Shown: positions 7,807-15,380, counted from the stretch's first letter. The stretch: 15,758 nt of DNA from Desulfoprunum sp. (GCA_030696435.1 JAUYSF010000468.1:1-15758); one strand, 5' to 3'. A program made the numbers and translations. Notes: a model not told the origin generated them from the sequence alone.

Positions 7807-9825
7807 ATGGCATTACCAAATAAACCAAAAGGTGAACTTGCTGCCGTAGTGGATCCGCAGATCGTCGAGCATGATGTGGATGTACTTATCGTGGGCGGTG
7901 GTATGGCTGCATGTGGAACTGCTTTCGAGATCAAGAAATGGGCACCTGCCGATCTGAAGATCGTTATGGTAGACAAGGCTGCTCTTGAGCGCTCGGGCGC
8001 TGTAGCTCAAGGCCTTTCGGCAATTAACACCTATATTGGCAGTAATCCGATAGAGAGTTACGTCAAAATGGTACGTAACGACCTCATGGGTGTTGTTCGT
8101 GAAGATCTGATCTATGACTGTGGTCGTCACGTGGATGAGTCTGTCAAGCTGTTCGAAGAGTGGGGCCTGCCCATATGGAAGAAAGACGCTGACGGCGAGA
8201 CCCTTGATGGTGCAAAGCCTGCTCCGACCCTGCGTGAAGGTGGTACTCCTGTTCGTACCGGTAAATGGCAGATTATGATCAACGGTGAGTCGTATAAGTG
8301 TATCGTTGCTGAGCCTGCTAAAACTGCTCTCGGTGCTGACAACGTGCACGAGCGTATCTTTATCGTTAAACTGCTTCTCGATAAAAACAAGGCCAACCAG
8401 ATTGCCGGTGCCGTCGGATTCTCCACCCGTGAGAACGCGGTTCATATCTACCGCTGCAAGACCGCTATGGTTGCCTGTGGTGGTGCAGTAAATATCTTCC
8501 GTCCCCGTTCTACCGGTGAAGGAAAAGGTCGTGCATGGTATCCGGTATGGAACGCCGGTTCCACCTACACCATGTGTGCCCAGGTCGGAGCTACCCTGAC
8601 CATGATGGAAAACCGCTTCACGCCTGCCCGTTTTAAAGATGGTTACGGTCCTGTTGGTGCTTGGTTTCTTCTTTTCAAGGCCAAAGTACAGAACGGTCTC
8701 GGTGAGTTCTATGCAAACAGTGATGCAGTAAAAGAAGAGTTGGCTCAGTTTATGCCTTATGGCGCATCTCCAGTAACCCCGACTTGTCTGCGTAACCACT
8801 TGATGATCAATGAGCTGAAGGCTGGCCGTGGACCAATCTATATGGCTACCGATGTTGCGCTGAACGCCTTCCTTGATGATCGTCGTGCCAAAGGCTTGGA
8901 TGAGAAAGAAGTGAAGAAATACTGGAAACATCTTGAATCTGAGGCATGGGAAGATTTCCTGGATATGTCAGTTGGTCAGGCTGGCCTTTGGGCCGGTATG
9001 GATATCGAGCCAGAGAAAACTGGTTCAGAGATTATGCCGACCGAACCCTACATGCTCGGTTCTCACTCCGGTTGTTGCGGTATTTGGACTTCTGGACCGG
9101 AAGAATCATGGGTACCCGATGTTAAGAACCCCTCTCGTGCTCACAAGTATAAATGGGGCTATAATCGTATGACCACAGTTGACGGTCTGTTCACTGCTGG
9201 TGACGGCGTAGGTGCATCTGGTCATAAGTTCTCATCAGGTTCCCATGCAGAGGGTCGTATTTGTGCCAAACAGATGGTAAAATTCTGTCGCGATAATGCA
9301 AGCTTCAAGCCTGAACTCAAGCAGACTGCCAAAGAGCTTGCTGATGAGATTTATGCACCGGTTAAACGTTACATTGAATTCGTTGGTGCTTCAACCGCAG
9401 CGGATGTAAATCCGAACTACTGCAAGCCTGCCGGCCTGATGATGCGTCTCATGAAGGCCACAGACGAGTATGGTGGTGGTGTTGCTACCTACTACATGAC
9501 CTCTGGTAAACTGCTCAACATCTGCCTCGATCTTCTGAGACTTCTGCGTGAAGATGCACAGAAGATGGCCGCTGGTGATCTGCATGAGCTGCTTCGTTGC
9601 TGGGAGAACTATCATCGTATCTGGTGTGTTGAAGCCCATATCCGTCACATCGAGTTCCGTAAGGAATCTCGCTACCCAGGATTCTACTACAGATCAGATT
9701 TCCCCACCTGTGATGACGAAAACTGGAAGTGTTTCGTTAACTCCACCTTCAATCCTGAGACTCAGGAGTGGAAGTGCGAGAAGGTTGAGGTCATTAACAT
9801 TATTGAAACCGAGCCTTGGCTGTAA
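7807..9825 (+). CDS. aprA: Adenylylsulfate (APS) reductase, alpha subunit
   Basis: The FAD-containing catalytic subunit; it interconverts APS and sulfite plus AMP, the central step of dissimilatory sulfate reduction (or, in reverse, sulfite oxidation). The 672-residue protein belongs to the fumarate reductase/succinate dehydrogenase flavoprotein family. The FAD-binding DVLIVGGGMAACGTA lies near residues 24-38, ERSGAVAQGLSAIN follows, and the AprA-specific substrate channel residues appear in ENRFTPARFKDGYGPVGAW (from about 268) and LGSHSGCCGIW (H420). Length is normal and there is no signal peptide. AAGGAG (7794-7799) precedes the ATG at good spacing. Codon choice is strongly biased (arginine mostly CGT, glycine GGT), unlike the rib genes upstream, as expected for one of the most abundant proteins of such cells. 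A hairpin begins on the stop codon. Confidence 0.99.
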   Translation: MALPNKPKGELAAVVDPQIVEHDVDVLIVGGGMAACGTAFEIKKWAPADLKIVMVDKAALERSGAVAQGLSAINTYIGSNPIESYVKMVRNDLMGVVREDLIYDCGRHVDESVKLFEEWGLPIWKKDADGETLDGAKPAPTLREGGTPVRTGKWQIMINGESYKCIVAEPAKTALGADNVHERIFIVKLLLDKNKANQIAGAVGFSTRENAVHIYRCKTAMVACGGAVNIFRPRSTGEGKGRAWYPVWNAGSTYTMCAQVGATLTMMENRFTPARFKDGYGPVGAWFLLFKAKVQNGLGEFYANSDAVKEELAQFMPYGASPVTPTCLRNHLMINELKAGRGPIYMATDVALNAFLDDRRAKGLDEKEVKKYWKHLESEAWEDFLDMSVGQAGLWAGMDIEPEKTGSEIMPTEPYMLGSHSGCCGIWTSGPEESWVPDVKNPSRAHKYKWGYNRMTTVDGLFTAGDGVGASGHKFSSGSHAEGRICAKQMVKFCRDNASFKPELKQTAKELADEIYAPVKRYIEFVGASTAADVNPNYCKPAGLMMRLMKATDEYGGGVATYYMTSGKLLNICLDLLRLLREDAQKMAAGDLHELLRCWENYHRIWCVEAHIRHIEFRKESRYPGFYYRSDFPTCDDENWKCFVNSTFNPETQEWKCEKVEVINIIETEPWL

Positions 9826-9848
9826 TGCTATATCGTTTGCTATAGCAT
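9825..9848 (+). other. Hairpin abutting the aprA stop codon
   Basis: A perfect 8-bp inverted repeat, ATGCTATA (9825-9832) and TATAGCAT (9841-9848), has an 8-base loop. Its first base is the last base of the aprA stop codon. There is no T-run, so it is not a terminator by itself. It may protect the 3' end or be a folding partner of the terminator that follows 10 bases later. Confidence 0.5.
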
Positions 9849-9858
9849 GATGTACAAC

Positions 9859-9896
9859 AAAAATCTCCAGGAGTCATACGATTCCTGGAGATTTTT
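9859..9896 (+). terminator. Strong intrinsic terminator after aprBA
   Basis: A perfect 14-bp stem (9859-9872 with 9883-9896), whose central part is TCTCCAGGA/TCCTGGAGA, is closed by a loop of about 10 bases and ends in a run of five T on the + strand. The matching A-run on the left arm makes it symmetric, so it could also act on the - strand. It lies 33 bases after the aprA stop and should end most aprBA transcripts before qmoA. Confidence 0.88.
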
Positions 9897-9908
9897 GTTA
9901 TGTAACCC

Positions 9909-9961
9909 TTTATCTTATTGAGCGTAAAGACCAGACTGTTCTTTACGCTCTATAAGATAAA
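9909..9961 (+). repeat. 22-bp near-perfect inverted repeat between aprA and qmoA
   Basis: The left arm 9909-9930 (core GAGCGTAAAGA) is complementary to the right arm 9940-9961 (core TCTTTACGCTC), with a single T-T mismatch and a 9-base loop CCAGACTGT. As RNA it would be a long stable hairpin. There is no U-run immediately after it, so it is not a classic terminator, and it follows a terminator 12 bases earlier. Candidate roles are a second-stage terminator or attenuator, an RNase III site, a small-RNA fold, or a DNA operator for a dimeric regulator. No terminal repeats or target duplications suggest an insertion element. Confidence 0.7.
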
Positions 9962-9982
9962 TGATATTTTCTCAGTAGATTT

Positions 9983-9999
9983 CCAATAGAGTCCAATAG
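9983..9999 (+). repeat. Tandem CCAATAG repeats upstream of qmoA
   Basis: CCAATAG occurs at 9983-9989 and 9993-9999, exactly 10 bases apart (about one helical turn), and a partial copy TCAATAG lies at 10052-10058. The stretch 9962-10094 before qmoA has no convincing -35/-10 pair (an A/T-rich TATATT lies at 10063-10068), so an activator-dependent promoter with these repeats as binding sites is possible. A small CACCA/TGGTG hairpin (10020-10032) sits between them. This is a weak call. Confidence 0.3.
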
Positions 10000-10094
10000 T
10001 TGATGTATCTTTTGGTAACCACCAGAGTGGTGCTGACTGCCCGGAGGTATGTCAATAGTACTATATATTCTAAGAGCAATTATGGAGGAAAGGT

Positions 10095-11354
10095 ATGACT
10101 GACGAGCAAGGCACTCCTGGTGCAATTTTGGTCGTAGGCGGAGGAATCAGTGGGCTGACGGCAGCCCTAGAGGCCGCCGAAGTCGGGAATGATGTATTTT
10201 TGGTTGAGAAAAGTCCGAGTTTTGGTGGACGTGTTGCCCAGCTCAACGAGTATTTTCCAAAGCTCTGCCCACCCAGTTGTGGACTTGAGATTAATTTCAA
10301 GAGGCTGAAAGCAAACAGGAAAATCCGAACTTATACCATGACCACTGTGAAATCAGTGACAGGTGGGCCTGGTAAGTATGAGGTGACCCTTGAGATTGCG
10401 CCACGCTATGTCAACAGCAACTGTACCGCATGCGGTGAGTGCACCATAGCCTGTCCTGATGAAATGGAGAATGATTTCAATTTTGGCATGGACAAGTGCA
10501 AGGCAGCATATCTCCCGCATGAAATGGCCTATCCAAGAAGGTATGTGATAAACAAGAGTGCGCTGTCCTCTGTCGGTGCTGAGGCTGTCAAGGCCGTATG
10601 TAAGTATAATGCGGTTGACCTTGAGATGAAGACCGAGACTGTGAAAGTTCAGGTTGCCTCTATAATCTGGGCTACTGGTTGGATTCCCTATGATCCAACA
10701 AAGATGGATAATTTGAAGTACAACGAATCCGATTCTATAATCACCAATATGATGTTGGAGAGGATGGCAGCACCGAACGGGCCAACCAAAGGTGCTATAG
10801 TTCGGCCTGGAGACAACAATGCAATCAGCTCTATAGCCTTTGTCCAATGTGCCGGTTCCAGAGATGAGAACCATCTTGAATATTGTTCACATATTTGTTG
10901 TATGGCAACCTTCAAGCAGATGACCTATGTGCGCAAACAGTATCCCGACGCCAAGATTTACGTGTTCTATATTGATCTGCGCACCCCAGGAAAATATGAG
11001 AAATTCAGGGAAGCACGGATGACTGATAAAAATGCTGTTTTTATCAAAGGTAAAGTCGCTCAGATTATTCCGGAAGCGGATGGCAGTGTGACCGTGGTTG
11101 CAGAAAATGCCCTGACCGGAAACAAGATTTCTCAAAAAGTTGATATGGCTGTTTTGGCAACTGGAATGCAACCCTCTCTTGGAGTGCAGGGCGCACCTGT
11201 CACCTTAAATATGGATAGCAGCGGTTTTGTGATCTCCGATAATGACAAGGCTATGTTTGCGGCCGGTTGTGCAAAAAAGGCTGCCGATGTTGTTACTACT
11301 ACTCAATCATCAACCGCAGCTGCCCTAAAGGCAATTCAGGTTTCCAGGAGGTAA
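10095..11354 (+). CDS. qmoA: Quinone-interacting membrane oxidoreductase subunit QmoA
   Basis: A cytoplasmic HdrA-like flavoprotein of the Qmo complex, which couples APS reductase to menaquinone. The 419-residue protein has a dinucleotide-binding GGGISGLTAALEAAE near residues 14-28, then FGGRVAQLNEYFPKLCPPSCGLE. A complete CxxCxxCxxxC motif is present (C110, C113, C116, C120), consistent with a [4Fe-4S] cluster, and the HdrA-type C252...C264, C268, C269 block (QCAGSRDENHLEYCSHICC) follows. The C-terminus ends in a second FAD-family segment with MFAAGCAKKAADV. It lacks the C-terminal ferredoxin domains of full HdrA, as is normal for QmoA. GGAGG at 10084-10088 supports the ATG. It is separated from aprA by a terminator and an inverted repeat, and its last codons carry the ribosome site of qmoB. 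Confidence 0.97.
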   Translation: MTDEQGTPGAILVVGGGISGLTAALEAAEVGNDVFLVEKSPSFGGRVAQLNEYFPKLCPPSCGLEINFKRLKANRKIRTYTMTTVKSVTGGPGKYEVTLEIAPRYVNSNCTACGECTIACPDEMENDFNFGMDKCKAAYLPHEMAYPRRYVINKSALSSVGAEAVKAVCKYNAVDLEMKTETVKVQVASIIWATGWIPYDPTKMDNLKYNESDSIITNMMLERMAAPNGPTKGAIVRPGDNNAISSIAFVQCAGSRDENHLEYCSHICCMATFKQMTYVRKQYPDAKIYVFYIDLRTPGKYEKFREARMTDKNAVFIKGKVAQIIPEADGSVTVVAENALTGNKISQKVDMAVLATGMQPSLGVQGAPVTLNMDSSGFVISDNDKAMFAAGCAKKAADVVTTTQSSTAAALKAIQVSRR

Positions 11355-11360
11355 AAATCA

Positions 11361-13622
11361 ATGTCTAAAACATATTGTGCATATTTATGTTCAGGTTGCG
11401 GCATCGGAGATGCCCTCGATCTCGACGCACTCAGCGGGATTGTTAAAAAAGAGATGGGCATGGAGTGCAAAACGCATGTCTGCCTGTGCGGGAGCGAAGG
11501 CCGTTCTTTTATTGGAAGTGACATTGAAAATGGTGTCAATACCATCGTTATTGGTGCATGTTCTCCTCGGGTTATGGCGAGAGAATTTGATTTTGGTGAT
11601 GAAAAAATCACCGTCCGGGCAAATCTTCGCGAGCAGGTAATCTGGGCTGAGGTAAAACCTGCTGAAGGAAAGGCTCCTCACAAAGAAGCCGCAGCATTTT
11701 TAAATGAAAGTGCTGCCGATTACATGCGTATGGCATGCACGCGGGCCAAAAAAACCGAATTACCGGTTCCCTATAAACTTGAAACACTCAGCAAGACCAT
11801 CATGGTCATGGGCGCTGGAATTGCAGGCCTTACTGCAGCGAGCGAGGCAGCAGCGGCAGGATATGAAGTTCTTCTTGTCGAAAAACAAGATACACTTGGC
11901 GGAAAAGCTGCTGGGTGGAGAAAGTCCTTTCCTACCAAGGCGCCTTGGACCGATCTTGAAGAAAATCCGGTCGAAACACTGATTCAAAGAGTTACCTCCA
12001 ACGGAAAGATTACAATTAAAACCGCTGTCGAGGTTGCGCGTATCGGTGGGGCACCTGGTAATTTTTTTGTAAGTTTCAAGCCTGCCGGAACAAAGAGCGA
12101 GTGGGATGCTCCTGCCAAAGTCGCTGTCGATGAACAGGAAGCTATCGATAAAGGCCAAAAAGAAGACCCGAATGCCGGCCTGCAGAAATACACCGAGGTT
12201 GACCCTCAGGCCACCATTGTCGGCTCAGTTGTATTAGCAACAGGCTGGAAACCCGCAGATGTTTCACAGTACGAGCATCTTGGCTATGGACGGTTAAAAA
12301 ACGTTGTCACCAATGTCGAGTTTGAGCAGCTTGCCAAGGCTGGTAAGGTTCCAGCAAACGTAGTTTTTGTACAGAGTCCTGGCGGTTCTGAGAATGACAA
12401 AGATTTTCCATACTGTAATTCCGTCACTTCAATGGTTGCATTGAAACAGGCCCAGTATGTCTGCGCTGATAACATTGACGGAAAGGCCTATATACTTTAC
12501 CAGCACATGCGTACTCCTGGCCATATGGAGCTTTTTTACAAAAGTTCCCAGCAGAATGACGGTATTTTCATGACAAAGGCCAACGTCATGAAGGTAGAGG
12601 AGAAGGGCGGTACATTGTCGGTATCTGCAGAGAATACCCTTTTGGGAGAAAATCTTACTCTTGATGTCGACATGGTTGTTCTTGCCGCAGGTATGGAACC
12701 TGCCACACTCCATGAGAATTCTATCAATCTCGCATATCGTCAGGGACCGGCGTTTTCAGATTTGGGATTATTTGATGGCTATGCCGATTCACATTTCATC
12801 TGTTTTCCTTATGAAACACGTCGGACAGGGATTTACACTTGCGGTGGTGTTCGTAAGGCCGAGACCATTGATGAAGCCATTGATGACGCAACCGGAGCAG
12901 CACTGAAAGCTATTCAGTGTTTAGAATCGACTGATCGTGGTGTATCCGTTCATCCCCGATCTGGGGATGCAACGTATCCCGAATTTTTCATGCAGAGATG
13001 CACACAGTGCAAACGCTGCACTGAGGAGTGTCCTTTCGGTGCACTCGATGATGACGCCAAAGGAACCCCTCTGCCGAATCCTACTCGTTGCCGCCGTTGC
13101 GGGACCTGTATGGGTGCCTGTCCAGAGCGCATTATTGGTTTCAAGGATTATAACATCGACCTTATTGGTTCCATGGTTAAGGCCGTTGAGGTACCTGAGG
13201 ATGATGAAGATCGATTGCGAATCATAGTCTTCGTCTGTGAGAATGATGCCTATCCTGCTCTCGATATGGCTGGAATGAAAAGACATGGTCTCAATCACAT
13301 GATCAGATTTATCCCGGTACGCTGCCTCGGTTCCGTAAACATGGCATGGATTCGTGATGCTCTTTCTGCTGGTATGGACGGGGCTATGCTTTTGGGCTGT
13401 ACATACGGCGATGATTATCAGTGTCATTTTGTTAAGGGATCCGAGATTGCCAACAAGCGTATGGAAAACATCGGTGAAACTCTTTCCAGTCTGGGACTTG
13501 AACCCGAGCGTTGCGCGGCTGAGCAGGTGGCCATCACCGATTACGATAAAATTCCCCAGATTCTCAATGATTTTGTAGACAGAATTGTGGAGATGGGACC
13601 GAATCCGTTTAAAGGTTTCTAA
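11361..13622 (+). CDS. qmoB: Quinone-interacting membrane oxidoreductase subunit QmoB
   Basis: The large HdrA/MvhD-like subunit of Qmo and likely electron hub between AprBA and QmoC. In the 753-residue protein, residues 1-140 form a cysteine-containing HdrA-like N-terminal domain (C6, C10, C13, C41, C43). The FAD site GAGIAGLTAASEAA starts at 151. Two [4Fe-4S] motifs follow, C547/C550/C553/C557 (CTQCKRCTEECP) and C577/C580/C583/C587 (CRRCGTCMGACP). Residues about 620-753 form an MvhD-type domain with cysteines 626, 655, 680 and 688, which in the family can hold a [2Fe-2S] cluster. AGGAGG at 11346-11351, inside the end of qmoA, and a gap of only six bases show translational coupling. Soluble, with no membrane segment. 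Confidence 0.97.
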   Translation: MSKTYCAYLCSGCGIGDALDLDALSGIVKKEMGMECKTHVCLCGSEGRSFIGSDIENGVNTIVIGACSPRVMAREFDFGDEKITVRANLREQVIWAEVKPAEGKAPHKEAAAFLNESAADYMRMACTRAKKTELPVPYKLETLSKTIMVMGAGIAGLTAASEAAAAGYEVLLVEKQDTLGGKAAGWRKSFPTKAPWTDLEENPVETLIQRVTSNGKITIKTAVEVARIGGAPGNFFVSFKPAGTKSEWDAPAKVAVDEQEAIDKGQKEDPNAGLQKYTEVDPQATIVGSVVLATGWKPADVSQYEHLGYGRLKNVVTNVEFEQLAKAGKVPANVVFVQSPGGSENDKDFPYCNSVTSMVALKQAQYVCADNIDGKAYILYQHMRTPGHMELFYKSSQQNDGIFMTKANVMKVEEKGGTLSVSAENTLLGENLTLDVDMVVLAAGMEPATLHENSINLAYRQGPAFSDLGLFDGYADSHFICFPYETRRTGIYTCGGVRKAETIDEAIDDATGAALKAIQCLESTDRGVSVHPRSGDATYPEFFMQRCTQCKRCTEECPFGALDDDAKGTPLPNPTRCRRCGTCMGACPERIIGFKDYNIDLIGSMVKAVEVPEDDEDRLRIIVFVCENDAYPALDMAGMKRHGLNHMIRFIPVRCLGSVNMAWIRDALSAGMDGAMLLGCTYGDDYQCHFVKGSEIANKRMENIGETLSSLGLEPERCAAEQVAITDYDKIPQILNDFVDRIVEMGPNPFKGF

Positions 13623-13627
13623 TAGGC

Positions 13628-13675
13628 ACCATCCTGATTGCCTTCTCAGGCATGACATGAGGTAACCAGGATGGT
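13628..13675 (+). other. Nested intercistronic hairpin between qmoB and qmoC
   Basis: A perfect 9-bp outer stem, ACCATCCTG (13628-13636) with CAGGATGGT (13667-13675), encloses a perfect 5-bp inner stem TGCCT/AGGCA (13639-13643, 13648-13652) with a four-base loop. No T-run follows, so it is unlikely to end transcription completely. It fills most of the 115-base gap and could set the qmoC:qmoAB ratio through processing, stability or partial termination. Confidence 0.55.
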
Positions 13676-13737
13676 TGTTTATGATTCCAAGAGTTTACAT
13701 ACATAATCTGGATGTGATTTATAGCAGGAGGGAAATA

Positions 13738-14925
13738 ATGAATGTTCAACCCGATCTAGAATTTATCAAATATATCAAAGGTGCTGGGGGGGATACACTT
13801 AAAAAGTGTTATCAATGTGCTACCTGCTCGGTCATCTGCCCACTCTCCAAGGATGGAAAGCCCTTTCCTCGAAAAGAGATGATCTGGGCACAATGGGGCC
13901 TGAAAGATACTCTCGTAACTGATCCTGATATTTTTCTTTGTCATCAGTGCGGTGACTGCTCCGCATACTGTCCAAGGGGCGCTAAGCCAGGTGATGTCCT
14001 GGGAGCCATCAGGGCCTATGCCTACACTTTTTATGGTTGGCCTTCAGGTTTAGCGAAACTCGCTACAAGTGCAAAAAACTTACCGATTTTGATTGGGATT
14101 CCGGCGCTTGTCATTTTTGTCATGTGGTTGTTGTCAGGGGCTATGCATATACCCACCAAAGAGCATTTTGCAACTCACGGATACCAACAGTTCTTTGGAA
14201 CCTGGGGTTTCAAATGGTATGCCAAGAATATTTTCTTCATTGTTCTCTTTATGGTCCCTGCGGCAGGACTTGCTGTGTTGTCAACTTTTATGGGTGTGAG
14301 AAAACTGTGGCGGTCGATGTCTGAAAAAGCCGGGGTGAATTCTTCCTTTCGACCATCGGTTATGCAGTTTGTTACTGATTTTCTCTGGCCATCTCTGGTT
14401 GAAATTGTAAAGCATTCTCGCTTCAGAGAATGCAAGGTCAATATCGACCGGGTAAAAGGACATCTTCCGATGATGTTGGCCTTCATTGGACTATTTATTG
14501 TCACTTGTTGGTCTCTTTTGAAAAATGACGTACTGGGATTATTTTGGCCGTCTCTGCATGGACCACTCTCGATCTATGATCCGATTAAGATTATGGCGAA
14601 TATTTCTGCAGTGGCACTGATTTATGGGGCCTTTGTTCTCTGGACTAATCGTTCTAAAATGGAGAGCGAGGGGCTTTCCACTCGCACCTTCTATAACTGG
14701 TTCTTGATCTGGGAAGTGATGGCTGTCGGAGTAACAGGCTTTGCTGCTGAGGTATTGCGCTGGCTTGGAATTCCGACGGTTGGTTATATTGTATATTTCC
14801 TGCATCTTGTTGCAGTAATGATGCTGTTTATGTATATGCCCTACACAAAATTTGCCCATATTGTATATCGTACGACAGCCATGGCCTTCGAAAAATACCG
14901 AGAAAGCCCGTTTGCTAAAAATTAG
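13738..14925 (+). CDS. qmoC: Quinone-interacting membrane oxidoreductase subunit QmoC
   Basis: The membrane anchor of Qmo, a fusion of an HdrC-like iron-sulfur domain with a haem b / NarI-like quinone-binding membrane domain. In 395 residues, two [4Fe-4S] motifs come first: C24, C27, C30, C34 (CYQCATCSVICP) and C68, C71, C74, C78 (CHQCGDCSAYCP). About six hydrophobic helices follow, near residues 115-135, 162-187, 243-262, 286-303, 319-341 and 347-368, with histidines such as H356 and H374 as possible haem or quinone ligands. The frame is open to a TTG at 13675, but the ATG at 13738 with AGGAGGG at 13726-13732 is clearly the start and gives the family N-terminus. It is followed 28 bases later by a terminator, so it ends the qmo unit. 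Confidence 0.96.
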   Translation: MNVQPDLEFIKYIKGAGGDTLKKCYQCATCSVICPLSKDGKPFPRKEMIWAQWGLKDTLVTDPDIFLCHQCGDCSAYCPRGAKPGDVLGAIRAYAYTFYGWPSGLAKLATSAKNLPILIGIPALVIFVMWLLSGAMHIPTKEHFATHGYQQFFGTWGFKWYAKNIFFIVLFMVPAAGLAVLSTFMGVRKLWRSMSEKAGVNSSFRPSVMQFVTDFLWPSLVEIVKHSRFRECKVNIDRVKGHLPMMLAFIGLFIVTCWSLLKNDVLGLFWPSLHGPLSIYDPIKIMANISAVALIYGAFVLWTNRSKMESEGLSTRTFYNWFLIWEVMAVGVTGFAAEVLRWLGIPTVGYIVYFLHLVAVMMLFMYMPYTKFAHIVYRTTAMAFEKYRESPFAKN

Positions 14926-14953
14926 TTTGGCATTTATTCTTTTAGAGGGCCTT

Positions 14954-14990
14954 GTAAAAAGCCGATTCCGTTATGGTCTCGGCTTTTTAC
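14954..14990 (+). terminator. Intrinsic terminator after qmoC
   Basis: A perfect 12-bp stem, GTAAAAAGCCGA (14954-14965) with its complement at 14979-14990, closes a 13-base loop. The right arm contains TTTTT and the left arm AAAAA, so it may act in both directions. It lies 28 bases after the qmoC stop and isolates the qmo genes from the tRNA-tuf unit. Confidence 0.85.
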
Positions 14991-15072
14991 ATCTTATCTT
15001 CTGAAAAGATGCTTAAGGAGCGCTATCCTTTGATAGGGACATAAGAAACAGCGTTCTTGCTATAAAAAAATA

Positions 15073-15101
15073 TTGATAAAAATCTAAACACAGAGTATAT
15101 T
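15073..15101 (+). promoter_or_regulatory. Stable-RNA-type promoter of the tRNA-tuf unit
   Basis: A -35 TTGATA (15073-15078), a 17-base spacer and a -10 TATATT (15096-15101) end 14 bases before the first tRNA, with A/T-rich DNA upstream (15061-15072) resembling an UP element. The discriminator GCTCCG right after the -10 is G/C-rich, as in promoters under stringent (ppGpp) control. Transcription would start near 15108, leaving a leader of under ten bases. Confidence 0.75.
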
Positions 15102-15115
15102 GCTCCGTTTCTTGG

Positions 15116-15191
15116 GCTGGCGTAGCTCAATTGGCAGAGCAGCTGATTTGTAATCAGCAGGTTGCGGGTTCAAGTCCCATCGCCAGCTCCA
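15116..15191 (+). tRNA. tRNA-Thr (anticodon TGT)
   Basis: A 76-base cloverleaf including an encoded CCA. The acceptor GCTGGCG pairs with CGCCAGC. The anticodon stem GCTGA/TCAGC surrounds the loop TTTGTAA with anticodon TGT, and the T arm is GCGGG-TTCAAGT-CCCAT. It reads ACA (and probably other ACN) codons and corresponds to E. coli thrU. It is first in the four-tRNA cluster. Confidence 0.96.
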
Positions 15192-15234
15192 GATTAAAAA
15201 AGAGCTTTACAAAATATTGCTGAAAGGATAATGA

Positions 15235-15260
15235 AGAATTGCCTTTTTTCAGGCAATTCT
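15235..15260 (+). other. Hairpin in the tRNA-Thr/tRNA-Tyr spacer
   Basis: A perfect 10-bp stem, AGAATTGCCT (15235-15244) with AGGCAATTCT (15251-15260), has a six-base loop TTTTTC. The T-run is in the loop, not after the stem, so it is not a standard terminator. It ends four bases before tRNA-Tyr and may guide processing of the precursor. Confidence 0.5.
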
Positions 15261-15264
15261 CATT

Positions 15265-15349
15265 GGAGGGGTTCCCGAGTGGCTAAAGGGAACAGACTGT
15301 AAATCTGTCGGCAGCGCCTTCGGAGGTTCGAATCCTCCCCCCTCCACCA
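15265..15349 (+). tRNA. tRNA-Tyr (anticodon GTA)
   Basis: An 85-base class II tRNA with encoded CCA. The acceptor GGAGGGG pairs with CCCCTCC. The anticodon stem CAGA/TCTG holds the loop CTGTAAA with anticodon GTA, a long variable arm (CGGCAGCGCCTTCG region) follows, and the T arm is GGAGG-TTCGAAT-CCTCC. Discriminator base A is as expected for bacterial tRNA-Tyr. Confidence 0.96.
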
Positions 15350-15380
15350 CAGTATGCCTTTTTGCGGATGGACAATCTGG

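Noticed and set aside
7813..8931. 372-codon open frame on the - strand opposite aprA
   Set aside because: It is a shadow of aprA, whose strong codon bias keeps stops out of the opposite frame. It has no ribosome site and no recognisable domain.
9909..9961. Insertion-element remnant or CRISPR-like repeat
   Set aside because: There is one inverted repeat only, with no direct target repeats, no transposase fragment and no regularly spaced copies.
12921..13658. 245-codon open frame on the - strand opposite qmoB
   Set aside because: It overlaps a clear QmoB domain, and its translation has no family motif or start signal.
13675..13737. N-terminal extension of qmoC from a TTG
   Set aside because: The ATG at 13738 has an ideal AGGAGGG site and gives the family N-terminus; the extension overlaps the intercistronic hairpin.
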